Shown: piece after piece, positions 49,501 through 61,800 of the stretch
Layout: every line of letters starts with the position of its first letter
Position numbering within the stretch: the first letter of the stretch is position 1
Assembly (NCBI RefSeq): GCF_018320785.1
Contig: NC_054876.1
Coordinates: 22,900,212-22,964,211, forward strand
DNA from: Cheilinus undulatus
Lineage: Eukaryota; Chordata; Actinopteri; Labriformes; Labridae
Direction of reading: 5' to 3'
DNA length: 64,000 nt
Notes under the pieces: model-generated
The model's input: the letters and a program-made list of their open reading frames with translations, nothing else
Databases searched by the model: none
What the model was told of the DNA's origin: nothing
Translations under genes and position numbers: made by a program

Positions 49501-50656
49501 AACCTTGCAAAGCAGATGGATACGCCTGGGTGTTTCTCACTGGCGAATCCTTCTTGCAAAGCTCCCTTCTGGTCTGAACTGGGTGTGCCTGGTTAGAAAG
49601 TGACAGGACCAATCAGCGTTGAGGGGTAGTACTTTGGGGCGAGTCGTGACATAAGCAAGCAGCAACAAGAGGCCATTGCAATAATGCTGAAAGACATTAG
49701 TGCGGATGCTGCCAAAGTGCCAGTTTTATCAGAATGTGATGACATTTCTTTGTTTAAAGAAGAACAAAGAACAATATTTAGTTGTTTTCGTTTCAAAAAC
49801 TACAACAGTCGTGTACTGACATGTCTACAGCCGCCATGCAGTTATGCGCGTTATGCAGTTTTTTATGGAGTTTACTCCTTCGGTAGGGGGGCAGGCGCAG
49901 CTTGTATTGTTGCTCTGGTTAGCCTGTAAAGATGTGACAGACAGAACGTTCATCCAATCAACCTCTGAGTTTTTTTTCAAAGGCTCTGCCCTTTCCCAAA
50001 CACTATGTATTAATAACCTGACAGATGGATTTGTTTCACACATCCATCTGGGAGAGCTTCAATAGGAAATGTTTGAGAAAAGGCAGAGGCTTTGAAAAAA
50101 ACTCGGAGTGTAATTGGATGAACGTTCTGTCTGTCACATCTCTACTGGCCAATAAGAGCAACAAAACACGTGAGGTAGCAGCTATCGAGCTGCGCGTGCG
50201 CAGCTACGGGGAATAACGCGAAACATGGCGACTGTATACATGTAAGTACTGGACTTCTGTCGTTTTTGAAAAGAAAACAACTTACTGCTGTTCTTTGTTT
50301 TTCTTTTAATGAAGAATTGTTGTCAAGTTCTGATAAAACTTACGTTTTAGCAGCATCCACGCTAAGCTCTTCCGCCTTAATTGCTTTTTTTTGTTTGTTT
50401 GTTTTTTTTTTTTTTTTCTTCTGCCATAATTGCTTTTTTTTGTTTTTGTTTTTTTTTTCTTCCACCATAATTGCACAGGCCTCTAGCTGCTGCTTGTTTA
50501 CATCATGACTATGTCGTGCCTGAAAGTACTGCCCCTCATCTCTGATTGGTCCTGTCACTTTCTAACTGGGCCCAAACGGTTCAGATGGGAGCTTAACAAG
50601 ATGGATTCGCCAGTGAAAAGCAAGGAAATGGGCGTATCCATCTGCTTTGCAAGGTT
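49501..50656. mobile_element. Fold-back element: 1.16-kb long inverted repeat
   Basis: The left end AACCTTGCAAAGCAGATGGA and right end TCCATCTGCTTTGCAAGGTT are exact inverses. Symmetry continues inward through GAAAGTGACAGGACCAATCA/its reverse near 50545, GAACAAAGAACA/TGTTCTTTGTTT, and GATGTGACAGACAGAACGTT/its reverse near 50125. It ends at a centre near 50022-50050. The right arm is longer because of T-rich insertions (50385-50460). No transposase is visible. Short frames inside are not conserved proteins. Confidence 0.85.
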
Positions 50657-51999
50657 GTGTTAGTAGTTTACCAGATGAATGTGTGAACCAAATCCATCTG
50701 GTGTGCCAGGTCATTAAGTCATCACAAAGAAAGAAAGTCCTTCAATATCCTCAGATGTTGAAACTTTCCTTTAGTAGATGTGGTCGAGCAGAGATTTAAA
50801 AACTGACAAAATAAGGTTGAAAGTAGAACAGAACCTTTTTTAAAGACTTTTTTAAAGTACTGCAATTATGTAAGCCTAATACTTTACTTATTTACTTTCA
50901 CCATAGGGTAGACTCTTAAAAAAGCCTTGTTTCCTCTTACATGACCATTTCAGATTAACCAGCGAGGGTGTAACAGTGATGTATCTGTCAGGTAGAGGTG
51001 CTGATCTGTGTAAGGCAGTTAACAATCAGGGGAAAATGTAATGGTGCTGGCAACCTAATTATAATAATAACAACATACAGAATTTAAATGGTAAAAAATA
51101 TATTCCATATAAATGTATTTTGTGGCATTTAATCACTGTGGATTTAATGATAGTTGTTGAAAAAAGTGACTTGTTTTGGTGGTTGACTGAACACTCCAAA
51201 GATTTCTACATGCCACAGTGTCTTCAGAATCTGGCCACCCATAAAACTCAGATGCTAAAACCGCCCCTGATTCAGATCTAACACTGTACAAAAATAAGCA
51301 GTGTTTCCCCCTGGAATAGCCAACTTTAGTGACAGCCAGTCACGGTCAACATCATCAGGCTTTGGCCGCTCTGAATGCCACATGTGCTGAATTTGTTGTT
51401 TAGGCAGAGTGCTGCCTGTTTACTGTTGGAGTCTGCTAGAAATATTGGCAGAAGGAGAGCAGCTCGTTGTTGTCATCACTTTCTGTATCACTACTTTTCT
51501 GTGAATTTCTTGTCCAACCAGCTTCCCCTTTTGTTTGCAGAGCCTTATGGACCTGGCATATGCAAAAGTTACAAGAGCAGAGAGTGCACAGAAGGTAGGG
51601 AGGTGGGAAGACCTTTAGACTGTACCATGCATTCAAAAGACAATGAAATTTAGGCTAATTAAAGATCTGCTTCTGCCTCTGATACCACTGTTTTCCAAAT
51701 GTTTCAGCACTTTATTAATCAGTTAATTACAGTTAGCTTCATACAACAAAATAGGGAACACACACTTAAAAGTTTGGGTAAAGGTGCAAGCAGCATTGAA
51801 CAGACTCTAACGCCTATTAAATCAAGGTGGTTTTAACTTAAAGGGCGTGCTACAGCTGCTGAAGAGAGGCCACACTGTCCAGGGGTATACAAGAATTAAC
51901 AATGTCTCATTCTAAAACTGGCATTATTGTCAAAATAACAATAGAAGTGTTTAAAAATGTAAGAAATCAATTTGGGTAGGGTTCAGGAATCATTACATG
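50657..51999. other. Intergenic sequence without recognised gene
   Basis: Right of the fold-back element there is a 31-bp motif at 50671-50701 that inversely matches the element's centre (CCAGATGAATGTGTGAACCA). The region 51290-51640 is less AT-rich and looks like an interspersed repeat, but I could not identify it. Confidence 0.4.
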
Positions 52000-53860
52000 A
52001 AAGCAGAGGGCAAATAAAAGGAGTTTACTACTTCCTCCAGAATTATCAGAATATTCTTTAGAAATTTGAGAAACTCAAGTTGGTAATTGACAGCATCTTG
52101 TATGGAACTTTTGGGGATTTTCTAAAAGATTTTATAAAGAATGTCTTGGATTACCAGAAAGACTCAGAAAATTTCATAATAAATATATTTTCAATATTTC
52201 CTGGGAGTTTTTAATAAATGTTCATAGAAATGTTGGTGCTTTCTCAGAATTTTTCCTGTTTTTATTTATTTATTTATTTTTTTCAGAACATTCCCCAGTA
52301 TTTTCCTCTTTATTTCTGGAAACTATTGTGAGATCATTTTCAGGTCAATTTTGTGGAAATTTTGCCTGAAATATTCAGTGAAATCAAAGGATTTATCTGG
52401 GGATCTTGGACAGTTACCCATATTTTCAAAACTTTCACCTGAATTTTCATAAAGTTTCAGGCATTTTCTCACAGTTTTTTGAACATTCATTTGAACTATC
52501 CCTTGATCATTTCTTTTAATGTTCTTTTGATTTATCCTAGAAATTTTTGGACATTTCCCAAGGATTTATGGGCTTTCAATTATTTATTTTTTCATAAAAG
52601 ATATCTGTATCTTACAGTTCAACTGTCATTAGAAATATTTACAATATTTTCTGAATCATTAATATTTCAGGAATATTTCTGTATTATTTTAACAGGAAAC
52701 TTAAGTTTTGTGCAGACAATATTCCAGTAACCTTCATATCAAATTTTGGGAAATTTGAGTGATTTTCCTGGGATACTTCAAATAAGTATTGGGACACTTT
52801 AACTGTAAGATCTTAGATTTTTTTCCCCCCAGATATTTTAGGATTTTCTTTAAGACTTTTTGAAACGCAAGTTGGTAATTCTGAATATTTTGCTGGAAAC
52901 TCCTGGCATTTTTCCTCAAAAGATTTTTTTTTAGTTCTTGGATTTTATTAGGAAGTCTCGGAATCCTTCTTCTTTTTTTAAGATTTTAGATAGATTTTTA
53001 ATATTTCTTTGGAGTTTTCATAAATACTCATAGAAATGTTGGGTGTTTCCCAAAATTTTCCAAGGATTTTTTTCAGAATAGTCCCTGGCTTTCCCTTTAA
53101 ATTTCTGAAAACTATTGTCAGATTACTTCAGTTCTTTTTTAGGGAATTTTGTCCAAAATATTCTAGGAAATTGGGGCATTGTTTTTTGATATTTTGTGTC
53201 ATTTTCTCACATTTTAAAACATGTATATCCATGTGAAATATCCCTTGATATTGTCTTTTAATTTAACTGTCATTGGAAATATTTAGAGGTTTTTTGTGAA
53301 TCCAATAAATTTTCAGGAGTATTTCTGGAAAATTTCCCAACATTTTAAAAAATATATTATTTAATATGGCCATTTGAAATATCCCTTTATATATATTTTT
53401 AGTCACCCTAGAAATTTTAGGACATTTCCCAATGAATTATGGACTTTCAGGAGTTTCTCTTTTTTTTTTTTTTTTTTTTTTTGTATAGTTCTCTGTATTT
53501 TGCAGTGAAACTGTCACTGGAAATATTTGAAATATTTTCTGATTCCTTGAAATCTTCAGGAATACTTCAGGATTTTTTGTTATTTTAATGCCAAACTTTT
53601 TCTTACTAGTGAACTCTCCTGTTACTTCTGGAAGAACTTTCAGGAATTTTCATAAGAACTTTGGGGAAAATCTGAATGGTTTTTAGGGGATATGTCAAAT
53701 TAATATTAGGACACTTCCGTTTGGAGATAGCTGGGAGTTTTTCTTGAATTTTCCACCTTCATTTTAAAAACTTTATCCAGAAATATTCGTCAAAGAATAT
53801 CACAGAAATTTGGGGAAGGTATAACCAGGAATTTTCAGAAAATTTTCCCTGAAACTGTAT
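52000..53860. repeat. Degenerate higher-order tandem repeat, period about 800 bp
   Basis: Matching segments recur about 790-880 bp apart. ACTCAAGTTGGTAATT at about 52074 pairs with ACGCAAGTTGGTAATT at about 52866. CATAGAAATGTTGG at about 52224 pairs with 53030. AGAAATTTTTGGACATTTCCCAA at about 52540 pairs with a near copy at about 53410. Within each period the sequence is built of short related units such as GGAATTTT, CAGGAATATTTCTG and GAAAATTTTC. A third partial copy ends near 53600-53850. The long T run is at 53460-53482. Confidence 0.7.
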
Positions 53861-56800
53861 GGGTAAGTACTAAAGTTGAATCAAACAAACCCCTCAATGA
53901 TTTCCAAATAAAATGCAAATGGCAGGAATAAAAGCTGCGTGCCAGTGAGAAATAAGTGATGTGCATTGAGCTGAGAACAGTCATGAAACTCTCTGTGTGC
54001 TTGCGTGTATGACAACATTCACAGCCAGCAGTGTGGTATTTCCTGGGGAGTTTCCATCCTATTCATGTTCCACAGAATCCACTGGTTCCCCTCCAGTCTA
54101 CCAGCGTCACAAACACACATCCTGGATTAAGTTAATAAATATTACTCTTCAGGGCACAACCTTTTGTCAAAGTGCAATCTTTGTGATAATTGCAAGGTAA
54201 CTTGGATGCTATTTTCTGTCTGCTGTTAAACCAAACACCCACCAGTGCTAAGAATAGGCTCACTCTCTGACCTCAAACTAGTCTGTCCTGCTTCTGCATT
54301 CCCCACACATATCTGAGCTCTTCCGGTAAGACCCACAGGAAGAAGGAAGATCAGTTATTTTGCTGAGTCACAGCAGACACGTCACATTTGTTGGCAAAGA
54401 AGTGACAAAGTTCAGTTCACATATGATACAGTTTTCTAGGATATTTTCATCTAGTGGTATAGGAAGCCGGTTGTCTGGATATACACAGAGACAATGTCAC
54501 TTGTTTGGATAGACAAATAGTGTATTGGCAATCTCAGCCATATTTAGCCAGAACAGCTAAACTCTTTAAATTCATCACAACCACAAGTCACTTTTAACTT
54601 GCTGAGGTCATGTGATTGGCTGTGTTTTTTATGTGTTGTGAAACATCCCCATGCTCAAGTCTTGTTCTGATGAGTTTGCAAGCCACAAAGAGGGGTGGGG
54701 GGAAGCTGTGACTCTACATCTGCTGTCGGCATCATTATACAAATAGATGTTTGCAGAGAGTGCATTAGTATAACAAACTCACCTGCCTTTTTAAACAACA
54801 GTAAATTTTACATTTTTGGAGAGGGATTCATACAGAAAAGCCCCTGAGTCAACTATGATCAACAGCTAGCAGTGGTATTCAACCATGTCCTAGCACACAA
54901 ATGTGTTCAGTCGACATTGCATTATGGTTGGGTGCAGGGTGTCCTGTGGGGGGAAAGGATTCCTTTCCCTTACCCTGTTGAGCTGATTTTTAACTCCAGT
55001 GCTAATGCTAACAGGCTGTAATGTGCTACATTGAGTTTTAACGGTCAACTGAGTGGGACGATGCATTAATAAACAAAGCAGAACAGGACTGGACTGTTAT
55101 AAATAAGAGTGGACGAGAGGCACAGATCACTTAAGTCATGCCCCATGTACATGGATGGCCTGGGTTCAAGTCCAGCCTGTTATTCCTTTCCCGCATGTTT
55201 CTCCCCCCTCTCTCTCTCCAGCCTGTTTTCAGCTCTATCCACTGTCCTCTTCCCTGAATAAAGGCACCAAAAGTCCCCAAAATGTATCTTTGAAAGATAA
55301 GAGTGGACAATTTGTCTTATTTAGTGGCCAGACATCATTTTTACTGTACTGTACTTTGGTCAGCATTGTGTTGTTTTTAAATGTGCTTTATAAATGCATT
55401 TGGATTGAATTGGATAGCCAGTAAGTTATCAAATATGATGTTTTAGCTTAGACCTTGGCGCTCAGTTGAAAAATCGTTCAACTTGAAGAAGGGACAGGAC
55501 TTCTGTTATCAACTTTGAATGCAACGATGACAGAAGAGAAGCTAAACTGACTCATCTTTTCGAGGGTATGACTTCCAGCTCTCGATCTGCTGCTAATTCT
55601 GAGACAGGATTCCTTTGTTTTTTATGTTTTCTTGGTGAAGTTTCCTCTAGTAAAGGAATATATTTAGCAATTGGAGCTATTCAAAACAGAACAAATGGCC
55701 ACTACTGAGGGATGCAGAAGTTAGATTTTGTAACCAAGCAACAGTTAGAACCAGTCAGAAGAATGCTGAAATTGAGGGTTTGGGCACAAACAGCACATAA
55801 AAAATGAATTTGATAAAAAAAAAAACTGCATTCAATGACATGGGTTTTTTTTCTCCAATCTTTTGATGTGCATTTTTAACTCTGTTTTAAGAATCTGGCT
55901 TTAATTCTATAGTTACGGTCTGCTGCCTTTAAGTGTTATAATGATGATCACTGAACCACTAGGCAGTGAGAGTAACAGATAAACACTTAGGAAACAGACG
56001 GAATCATGAATCACAATAAATATAGAGATTTCTCAAGGTCAAAGCCCCCCTCATTGAAGGTCACAACAAACCTATTTGTCCTCATGCATACTGTTGGCAT
56101 AAACCAGGCAGAGGAAGGAGAAGTCTAGAGAGGATTTGCTGAGTGTGCTTGCAGTGTGTCAGGTGATAGTTGGGGAAGCAGCTCCTCAAAGTGCAGCAGT
56201 CTAAAAGCTGCAGAGTGACAAGGCCCAAGTACTAGGGAGAGAGAGAGAGAGAGACACAGGACACTGGTCCTACAGTCATCAGTGTGTCTGTGTGCATCAA
56301 TGCTGTAGGACAAACAAGTTCATCCTGACCTTCTGATAACTGTGGAGGTCATTTGCAGACACATACTGCATTAATAAAATCAAAGTCTGAGTCACTGCCT
56401 ATGAAAAACATTTCTCTCTTTTTGTTATCTTTATTCTCAGAATTTAAACATATATATTTAATTGTATTAGCTTAGGATAAGCCTTTTATTTATAAATTAC
56501 ATCAGGAGGGTCCCCTCCATGGCAGGGGTGGAAAAAAAACACAGCCATGGTACTTAAGTAAAAGTACACTTACTCTGTTTAAATTTTAAATTTTAAAAGA
56601 AAAATTAGTGATCTATTAATTTACTCAAGTAAAAGTATTTAATTCAAAGTTTGCTTTGAGTATTGTGTAGCTACTTAGGAGTTGTACTGTAAAATATATT
56701 TCCTTTCTGGCAATAACAAAATTAGAATATGATTGCTCAGTCAGGGTTTTCAGGTAGAGTCACACCTTTATAACAAAGTAAAATACAACTGGTGTTTTGG

Positions 56801-58400
56801 GATGTAAATCATTTCCTCACTATCAGGGATGCACAATATTGGAATTTGCTGATATCTAATATGCTGATATTTACAAATTGATTTTAGCCCATGCCAATAT
56901 CAATACAGATACTGATACCAATATCTGAATGAAGTTCAGACCAAAAACTTTACAACTTAAAACACAACTCAGAGTTTGAGGATGAACAAACTGACCATTT
57001 CAGTCTTTAAAACAGGTTGGTCGTCACACATTTTACTCTAGTGTGAATTGCCCACTATCAAAATGTCTTTCAATTGTAATTCCTACATTGAACTGGAGCT
57101 TAAAGTTTTGGCTTCAAATGTGTATCCCTCTCATTTTCCAACTTACTTTAACAAAGATGTAATTAATAATCAAAGACACTCTAACACATTGTGACAACCA
57201 ACCCCATCACAGGGATTGTTGCCACACACAACGGGACTGTTTGTCACAATGCGTTTTAATGGGAAAAAGCTTAAAAAGAAGGCAAGAAGGCAGAACTAAA
57301 TTGGAAACTTTAGCTGCACTGACAAGTTGACAAACACACAACTTAATGCATCGTAACAGAAAATGAGCAAGGAACATGAACAGGGACATTCTTAGACCAG
57401 CCTATAGGTCTACAGCAACATAAAGAATTAAACTAATAGGCCTAACAATAATAGCCTACTTAACTAGGCTACAGACATTAACTATCACGTGACATACAGC
57501 CCCATCTTGACTTTCTTGCTAGCATCATAGCTAACAACTCTCTAGCTAGCTAGCTAACAACAATCTAATATATAGCTTTCCCTTCACACTTTTTAAGGTT
57601 AACAATTGTGTTGTTAAACACATTGTACAAAAGACTAACAAGAAAAATACTGAGGAGCTAAATATTTCCAATTTGACATGAAAAACACAAAAAGTGCTAT
57701 CACCTCAAATTCAGCTTTCCTGCTCCAGACTATGTAGATGGTGTCTGATCCCAAGTTTGTAAATTTACGTACCAAATTTTTGAAGACAGCACCCTCTGGT
57801 GGCGAGACATAATGAGTGTGACAACCAACCAGTGTGACAACCAACCCCTTCTTCCCTGGTATAGACTTCAAAAGCAAAAATACTGTGGTAAATATCGTCA
57901 GAAATTTTCATACCTGCCGATACCAATATTTCACTGTTTAAGCAAATTATACTGATATCATGCCAATAATACTAGCATACCAGAAATACAAGATCATTGT
58001 ACTCAAGTAAAAGTACAGTCACTCAGTTATTCCAAATAACCAGTCCTAACTTTCAACACTTCCCAAAGAACTGTTCCTGAGTTAATTCTGCTTCATTTAT
58101 TTTCAATATCTTCATTCATTTCTGGTTTGCCTTGAATTTATGTTATATCCCACTGTCTGTGAAGCACTTTCAAGGTGTTTTATAAATAATGATTATTATG
58201 ATCATTTAAGCATAGTATGATAAATTATATACAGAGAGAAGTATGAACATGTGGTATAAAATAACAAACTCATTTTAAATTTGAAGTGATCACAAACGGT
58301 ATGAATACAGATAGGCTACTGTCATACGAAATAAACCAGATTCATAATTATAGGGATTTATTTGAAACGTTGCTGATGAAAGAGTGCTGTATCATTAATG
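53861..58400. other. Intergenic sequence with scattered repeats
   Basis: Holds a SINE-like copy (55110-55295), a short GA tract (56231-56253) and a GATACCAATAT-family repeat split into 56822-56960 and 57880-57990 by intervening sequence. No gene was recognised. Confidence 0.45.
55110..55295 (+). repeat. SINE-like repeat (copy 3)
   Basis: Carries GGGTTCAAGTCCAGCCTG (B-box-like), a CCCGCATGTTTCTCCCCC stretch, a CT run, then CTGTCCTCTTCCCTGAATAA and AAGTCCCCAAAA. This is the same 3' organisation as the copy at 22468. Confidence 0.6.
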
Positions 58401-58419
58401 AAGCTGGCTTGTCAACTTG

Positions 58420-58529
58420 CGTGAGCACGTCAGATCCGTGCAGACTCTGACGTCCGCTTCTCGAGGCTGATACGTCATTACGCTGCCAGCTGATCGGAGT
58501 GGGAAGCCGGGTGTGTATCTGACTTGGGT

Positions 58530-58577
<48 letters not shown>

Positions 58578-58866
58578 TAGAAGGAGGACTGGAGCGGGAG
58601 TTGTGTAAAAGGGGCTGAAGTCCTGCGTAGCGTACACCACCACCACCTACACCAACACTGCTGCCGCTGCTGCTGTGAAAAGTCGATTCTCCTCCAGATT
58701 TATTGAAGCGTTTTTCATGGGGGGTTGAGAGGAAAAACAAACAGACATCGACACACCCTGCTGAAGGTCCGGGACTCCGCCGAGCGGTGGGCGAGGCAGC
58801 GTGAACTCTGGCGGACCGATCGGAGGAGGTTTATCCACGCAGGAGCGACCCGGCCGGTGGGCAAGG
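58420..58866 (+). promoter_or_regulatory. Candidate promoter and first non-coding exon of an off-window gene
   Basis: This is the most CpG-rich stretch on the right side of the window. It has a GT tract (58528-58540) followed by a GA tract (58545-58575), CAC/GCT triplet runs, and GGTGGGCAAG|gtgggg, a plausible donor at 58866. It looks like a vertebrate 5'UTR exon read on the plus strand, with the rest of the gene beyond 64000. No protein can be assigned. Confidence 0.4.
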
Positions 58867-61800
58867 TGGGGCGTGTGACTGTGTGTGAAGCTGTCTGCGT
58901 GTTTCTGCTGGTTTACTGCCTGTTCCTGTCAGCCTGATTCAGCCTGTGGCGGCTTGATGACCCAGTTTGCGTTAAAAATGTAACTGGGAAGCCGTCCTTT
59001 CAAAGACTCTTTATAAAAAGTAAAATTCACCTCTGCAGGGCTGATTTCAGCCTCGTGAACAGTTTGTCGACGTCAGATTGTCGAGCATAGAGATCTTATA
59101 GGAGTTCTGGTTGAAGGCCTGCCTGTGTCATTTATATCTTACTGTACAGGCCCACTGAACCAGGGGGAGCTTACGTGAATTATGGGCACCATAGACATTT
59201 GATCACAATCTCTAAGCTCCTGCAAACATTTGATTAACATTTTGATGATTGACAGTGAAACTGTGGGCAGAGGGCTTTATTAACAGTGCTGCATAGAGAA
59301 TTTGCTCAGAATTTTACAATGGCTGATTGCAGCTTAAGGGCTGAATGAAATGAGCTAAAAGATCAGAATTATGCCAGAGTTAATACAGAAGAAAGCCAGC
59401 AAATGTGTGCAGACAGTCTGATTCCTGTGCTTATATATCTACAGATTTGTTTTAGGCTATATTTAAACCTCCTCAGAGCTCTTACTACTATGATAGAAAA
59501 TCAGGAAAGTTTAAAGAATCACTCCAGTCTTCTTCTAATTGTCATTCAGTGAATTTTAAGGCTAGAGCAAGTTGATGCAGCTGCAATTTGAAGGCTGCAT
59601 TTATATAATCCACACTCAAAAAGTGTCAGCATTCACAGGCCCTTTAAATTTGCTGAGTTCATTATAGGCCAGGGAGAAGGCCTGTGTTTAAGTAGGGGAT
59701 AGGTGAAGATAACTAGGGCCGAGTCATTCCTCAGAAATTCAGTGACACTGGAAGTCATATGGTGCATCTTTACTCAAGTTAAAGAGAAGTTTATTGAAGG
59801 AAAAATATTACTGTGGAGATTTTGAGAACACGTAACACATTCCTGAAGCAGGTGACGTAACAAAGTATCTAGGCCTCCCTGTCTAGATTTGATCTCTCGT
59901 ATATTCCTCACAGTATTTTACACTTAAGCTTTTAAAAGCAATAACACCTAAGAAGTCCTTCTCAGGTATAAAGAGTTGGGGAAGGGGGGCTTACTGTAGT
60001 GTATGTTACATCGACAGGGGCATGTCTTACATAATTGTACAGCCAGAGTTCAGTGCGCTGGTAGGAATGTGCAATAGGCTGTGTCACGAGCTGCATTTGT
60101 GCCATTGCAACCCAGAGCGTGACATAAGCCACCCTGTCAATGAGGATCACATGGTAATGACAGGGTGTCAGCTCAAAAGCAACATGTCTACTTGAGTTAT
60201 TCTTCCTGCATCCTGCCCTCAAAAATCAGTGACCTCCTCTACGCAGTTTTTAATGCATATATTTGCAGAAGTGAAGCCATCTTGCTCAACTGGTTAACAC
60301 CCTTCAATCCTATTGCATGCGCTTTTTGAGGGAGGATGGAGCAAGAAGAGATGTGTTACGTAGGTTCATTTAGAAAGAAAAAATGCTGTCTTTTTTTAAT
60401 CAGAATGCCACAGATTGCCTGAAGACAGGCTTACAGGCCTCATGCAGCACATTGCCATCTCCCAGGATGAATCCAGAACGGCATTCAGCAACTCCTCTTA
60501 ACAAGTAAAGCAAGCGACGCCCCTTCATGTGTAGTGATCTGAGGGTTAAAGTCAGATAGCCTTTAAAGATCAGCGAGCATCAGAGCAAAAGAAGAGACTC
60601 TCTGCTCTATGATCAGTGTTACCAAAGCCACCGCCCTTTCTCTGCTTTTGTCCCCATTCCCAGTCTAAATGGTTGGTCTATATTACAGACTACAATCTGG
60701 GGCAGTAAACTCTCTCCCACTGGGCCACACCCACAGCAGAGGAATGCACCTGAATTGATATACACAGTGGATGGATAATACTCTAATTACTATGGGTTTC
60801 TACTCCTGTAGCTGAACTGCAGCATTATGGCCTTCAGCTGTGTCATTTCAAGACACAGTTTCCAGATTTTCCTTTTTATTTTTAGTGTTGAAGGTCAGCC
60901 TGATGATGAGGTATCTCATCACCTTATGTGGTATTCTCACACTGCAGAGTGACCCCCAACATAAAAAGTTCAAATTGTGAGGTCCATTCATGACAGAAGC
61001 ATGCTGCTGCTGCCTGCCCATTTCCCATCTAGCTAACTAACATAGGATTAACCTGCTAGCTAGATAGCCAATGTGCTTGTTAGCCATTAAATTAATCCTC
61101 ACAGCATTAATTTTATTTCAATTGGTAGTTGCCTGGTCTAATTTCTTTATAACACCAAAGAAACCCAGAATTTTTCTACAACATAGTAGGATTACTGCTA
61201 GCTTGTATGCATCTTTAGCTGAAGGAGGAGCAGTGGGTTAAAATAAGTTAACAAGCTAGGTAGGCCTACAGTCAGTGTGGATGTACTTTTGAGTGCAAAT
61301 TATTGCTAACATAGAAATTAATTACCAATAGTGGCCGTACTTGCTAATGAAACAGGAGCACAGATCTCTCAAAATCTCACAGCAAGCCATATTTATCAGA
61401 TATTTACATGAAAAAATCCTCAGTGGCTCAAACGGCATCACAAATTCAGGTAACATTTATCCCTGGTTTATATTTCTGTGTACACCATAGCTACCCCCAG
61501 AAGCCATGCCGTTGTGAGCACCACATACTTCTGTGTTGGTGTTTCCACGTCACTCTGCAATACTCTAACCTTGCAACTCTTGCAGATTTGCCAGAGTCCA
61601 TGTCCGTCATCAGGCAGATCCATCTTGCAAGCTCCAATCTGAACCATTTGTGCCAGACCTGAAAACAGTCAGCGTCATTTAAGGAGAACAGACAGGGTTT
61701 AGTTGTCCTGGAAGCCGTTGGTAATAGCTAACATCCATTAGCTTGGATGTAGCTATAGCATAGTGGAGGTTTTATCAGAACTGGACCACATTTCTTTATT

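Noticed and set aside
51375-51653. 92-codon plus-strand open frame ending in a Lys/Glu-rich part
   Set aside because: It lies in a probable interspersed repeat and does not resemble a protein family I know.
58348-58740. 130-codon minus-strand open frame
   Set aside because: It runs through the GA/GT microsatellite, giving Ser-Leu repeats, and has no family resemblance.
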